Assembly (NCBI RefSeq): GCF_004005965.1
Contig: NZ_SACY01000001.1
Span: 737,366 to 801,365 of the forward strand
Source: Sandaracinomonas limnophila
Lineage (GTDB): Bacteria; Bacteroidota; Bacteroidia; Cytophagales; Spirosomataceae
DNA: 64,000 nt
Direction: 5' to 3'
Shown: piece by piece, positions 63,676 through 64,000 of the stretch
Layout of the letters: every line of letters starts with the position of its first letter
How positions within the stretch are numbered: position 1 is the stretch's first letter
Translations under genes and position numbers: made by a program
The notes under the pieces: generated by a model
The model's input: the letters and a program-made list of their open reading frames with translations, nothing else
Told to the model about the DNA's origin: nothing
Database searches by the model: none

Positions 63676-63683
63676 CAAATCTA
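63676..63683 (-). promoter_or_regulatory. Candidate -7 box (TAGATTTG) for the ApbE-DUF2271/PepSY pair
   Basis: Read on the minus strand, TAGATTTG matches TAnnTTTG and ends 16 bp upstream of the ATG. Confidence 0.45.
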
Positions 63684-63748
63684 ATAACATAAAACTTTGA
63701 ATACGAAAATAATAGACGAAAGGCAGGAATTTAGAGGTATGGGAAAGG

Positions 63749-63843
63749 AATTGTTAATTGTTAATTGTTAATTGTTAATTGTTAATTGTTAATTGTTAAT
63801 TCTCCGATTCCTCAATTCTCCGATTCCTCAATTCCTCGATTCT
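63749..63843. repeat. TTAATTG heptamer array joined to an 8-nt GAATnnnn array
   Basis: Seven exact TTAATTG units (63749-63800) pass directly into ATTCTCCG/ATTCCTCA units (63800-63843), which are the reverse complement of the GAATnnnn family seen at 822-1035. The tract lies just downstream of the rRNA operon terminator. Confidence 0.9.
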
Positions 63844-63851
63844 ATAAACAC

Positions 63852-63876
63852 AAAAAGCCAACCCTTTCGGATTGGC
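63852..63876 (-). terminator. Intrinsic terminator of the rRNA operon
   Basis: On the minus strand GCCAATCC/GGGTTGGC with a GAAA tetraloop is followed by TTTTT, about 10 nt after the 5S 3' end. Confidence 0.88.
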
Positions 63877-63885
63877 CTTGAATAA

Positions 63886-64000
63886 TACTTTGGAGCTTAC
63901 TTACTTTCCCGGGTTTGATCCCAGTATCATCAGCGGTGCGGGGCTTAACTTCTCTGTTCGAGATGGGAAGAGGTGAACACCCGTCCTATCGGCTCCATAA
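63886..64000 (-). rRNA. 5S ribosomal RNA (5' end at or just past the window edge)
   Basis: Reading the minus strand from the window end gives TATGGAGC, then CACCTCTTCCCATCTCGAAC, AGAGAAGTTAAGCCCC, ATGATACTGGGATC and a closing GCTCCAAAG. These are the conserved 5S loops, with helix I pairing GGAGC with GCTCC. The length visible is about 115 nt, so at most a few bases are missing. 23S and 16S should lie beyond the window on the minus strand. Confidence 0.93.

Noticed and set aside
1..64000. tRNA genes, riboswitches, prophage, transposases, toxin-antitoxin pairs or restriction systems
   Set aside because: I looked for tRNA TPsiC-like and acceptor patterns, conserved riboswitch cores ahead of metK and birA, and transposase or integrase motifs, and found none I could support.

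Overview
The window is about 64 kb of AT-rich chromosome from a Bacteroidota bacterium. It is most like the Cytophagales, and a Spirosomataceae-type freshwater genus is my guess, not a demonstration. The phylum call rests on several markers. There is type IX secretion machinery and cargo (PorP/SprF, PorD/DUF4835, C-terminal sorting domains). MurF is fused to Alr. RNA polymerase omega and BamD are of the Bacteroidota kind and sit in one operon. A TonB receptor has a carboxypeptidase-like N-terminal domain. Promoter-like TAnnTTTG boxes occur, and several genes start at TTG or GTG without an obvious Shine-Dalgarno. No phage, integrase, transposase, CRISPR array or tRNA was found. The gene content is mostly core and housekeeping.

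Layout. 1-4.7 kb: a truncated SRAP gene, a lipoprotein MsrB, a 560-bp composite repeat region, and a metal cassette on the minus strand (HYC_CC_PP-like protein, TonB receptor, heavy-metal-binding protein, HMA protein). 4.7-10.5 kb: a T9SS-exported subtilase, an HGSNAT-like acyltransferase, a ROK sugar kinase, RsgA and WaaA. 10.5-15.1 kb: a YtxJ-type redox protein, an unknown outer-membrane protein, LipA, lycopene cyclase and MetK. 15.1-22.4 kb: HPF, a FAN1-like nuclease, Pgk, MurF-Alr, and an ArsR regulator with a small YciI-like partner. 22.4-29.9 kb: FumC, an ArsC/Spx-like protein, an ABC-2 exporter, a Lys-rich protein, a SpoU methyltransferase, a GH32 fructanase and LpxH. 29.9-36.4 kb: FtsH, RsfS, BirA, an acyl-CoA synthetase and an Omp85 protein. 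36.4-42.2 kb: the complete 2-oxoglutarate dehydrogenase set (sucA, sucB, lpd). 42.4-49.7 kb: PorP/SprF, HtpG, a stand-alone sorting-domain protein, an LptA/OstA-like protein, TilS and PorD. 49.8-56.7 kb: a seven-gene minus-strand operon (FKBP, Prc, SuhB, a mini-membrane protein, an ABC exporter, BamD, RpoZ). 56.9-64 kb: atpA-atpG, DUF2911, HflX, a PepSY + ApbE-DUF2271 pair, and the end of an rRNA operon (5S on the minus strand).

The most unusual feature is not a gene. At least a dozen loci carry short degenerate tandem arrays with 7-nt units (GTTATGR, TTAATTG, GTAAGAG, GTGRAAA types) or 8-nt units (GAATnnnn type). They lie at gene 3' ends, often supply the stop codon, and between convergent genes are often arranged as inverted arrays able to form long hairpins. 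REP-like palindromes accompany them. The same elements also lie inside reading frames. A heptamer array encodes a 7-residue-periodic linker in sucB, a heptamer array plus a REP-like element encodes the signal peptide of the PorP/SprF protein, and a REP-like hairpin lies in the N-terminal region of waaA. This is similar in form to the STRR heptamer repeats of filamentous cyanobacteria, and it is what I would follow up first. A second candidate is the ApbE-DUF2271 fusion, which has lost a conserved metal-binding Asp and is paired with a PepSY membrane protein.
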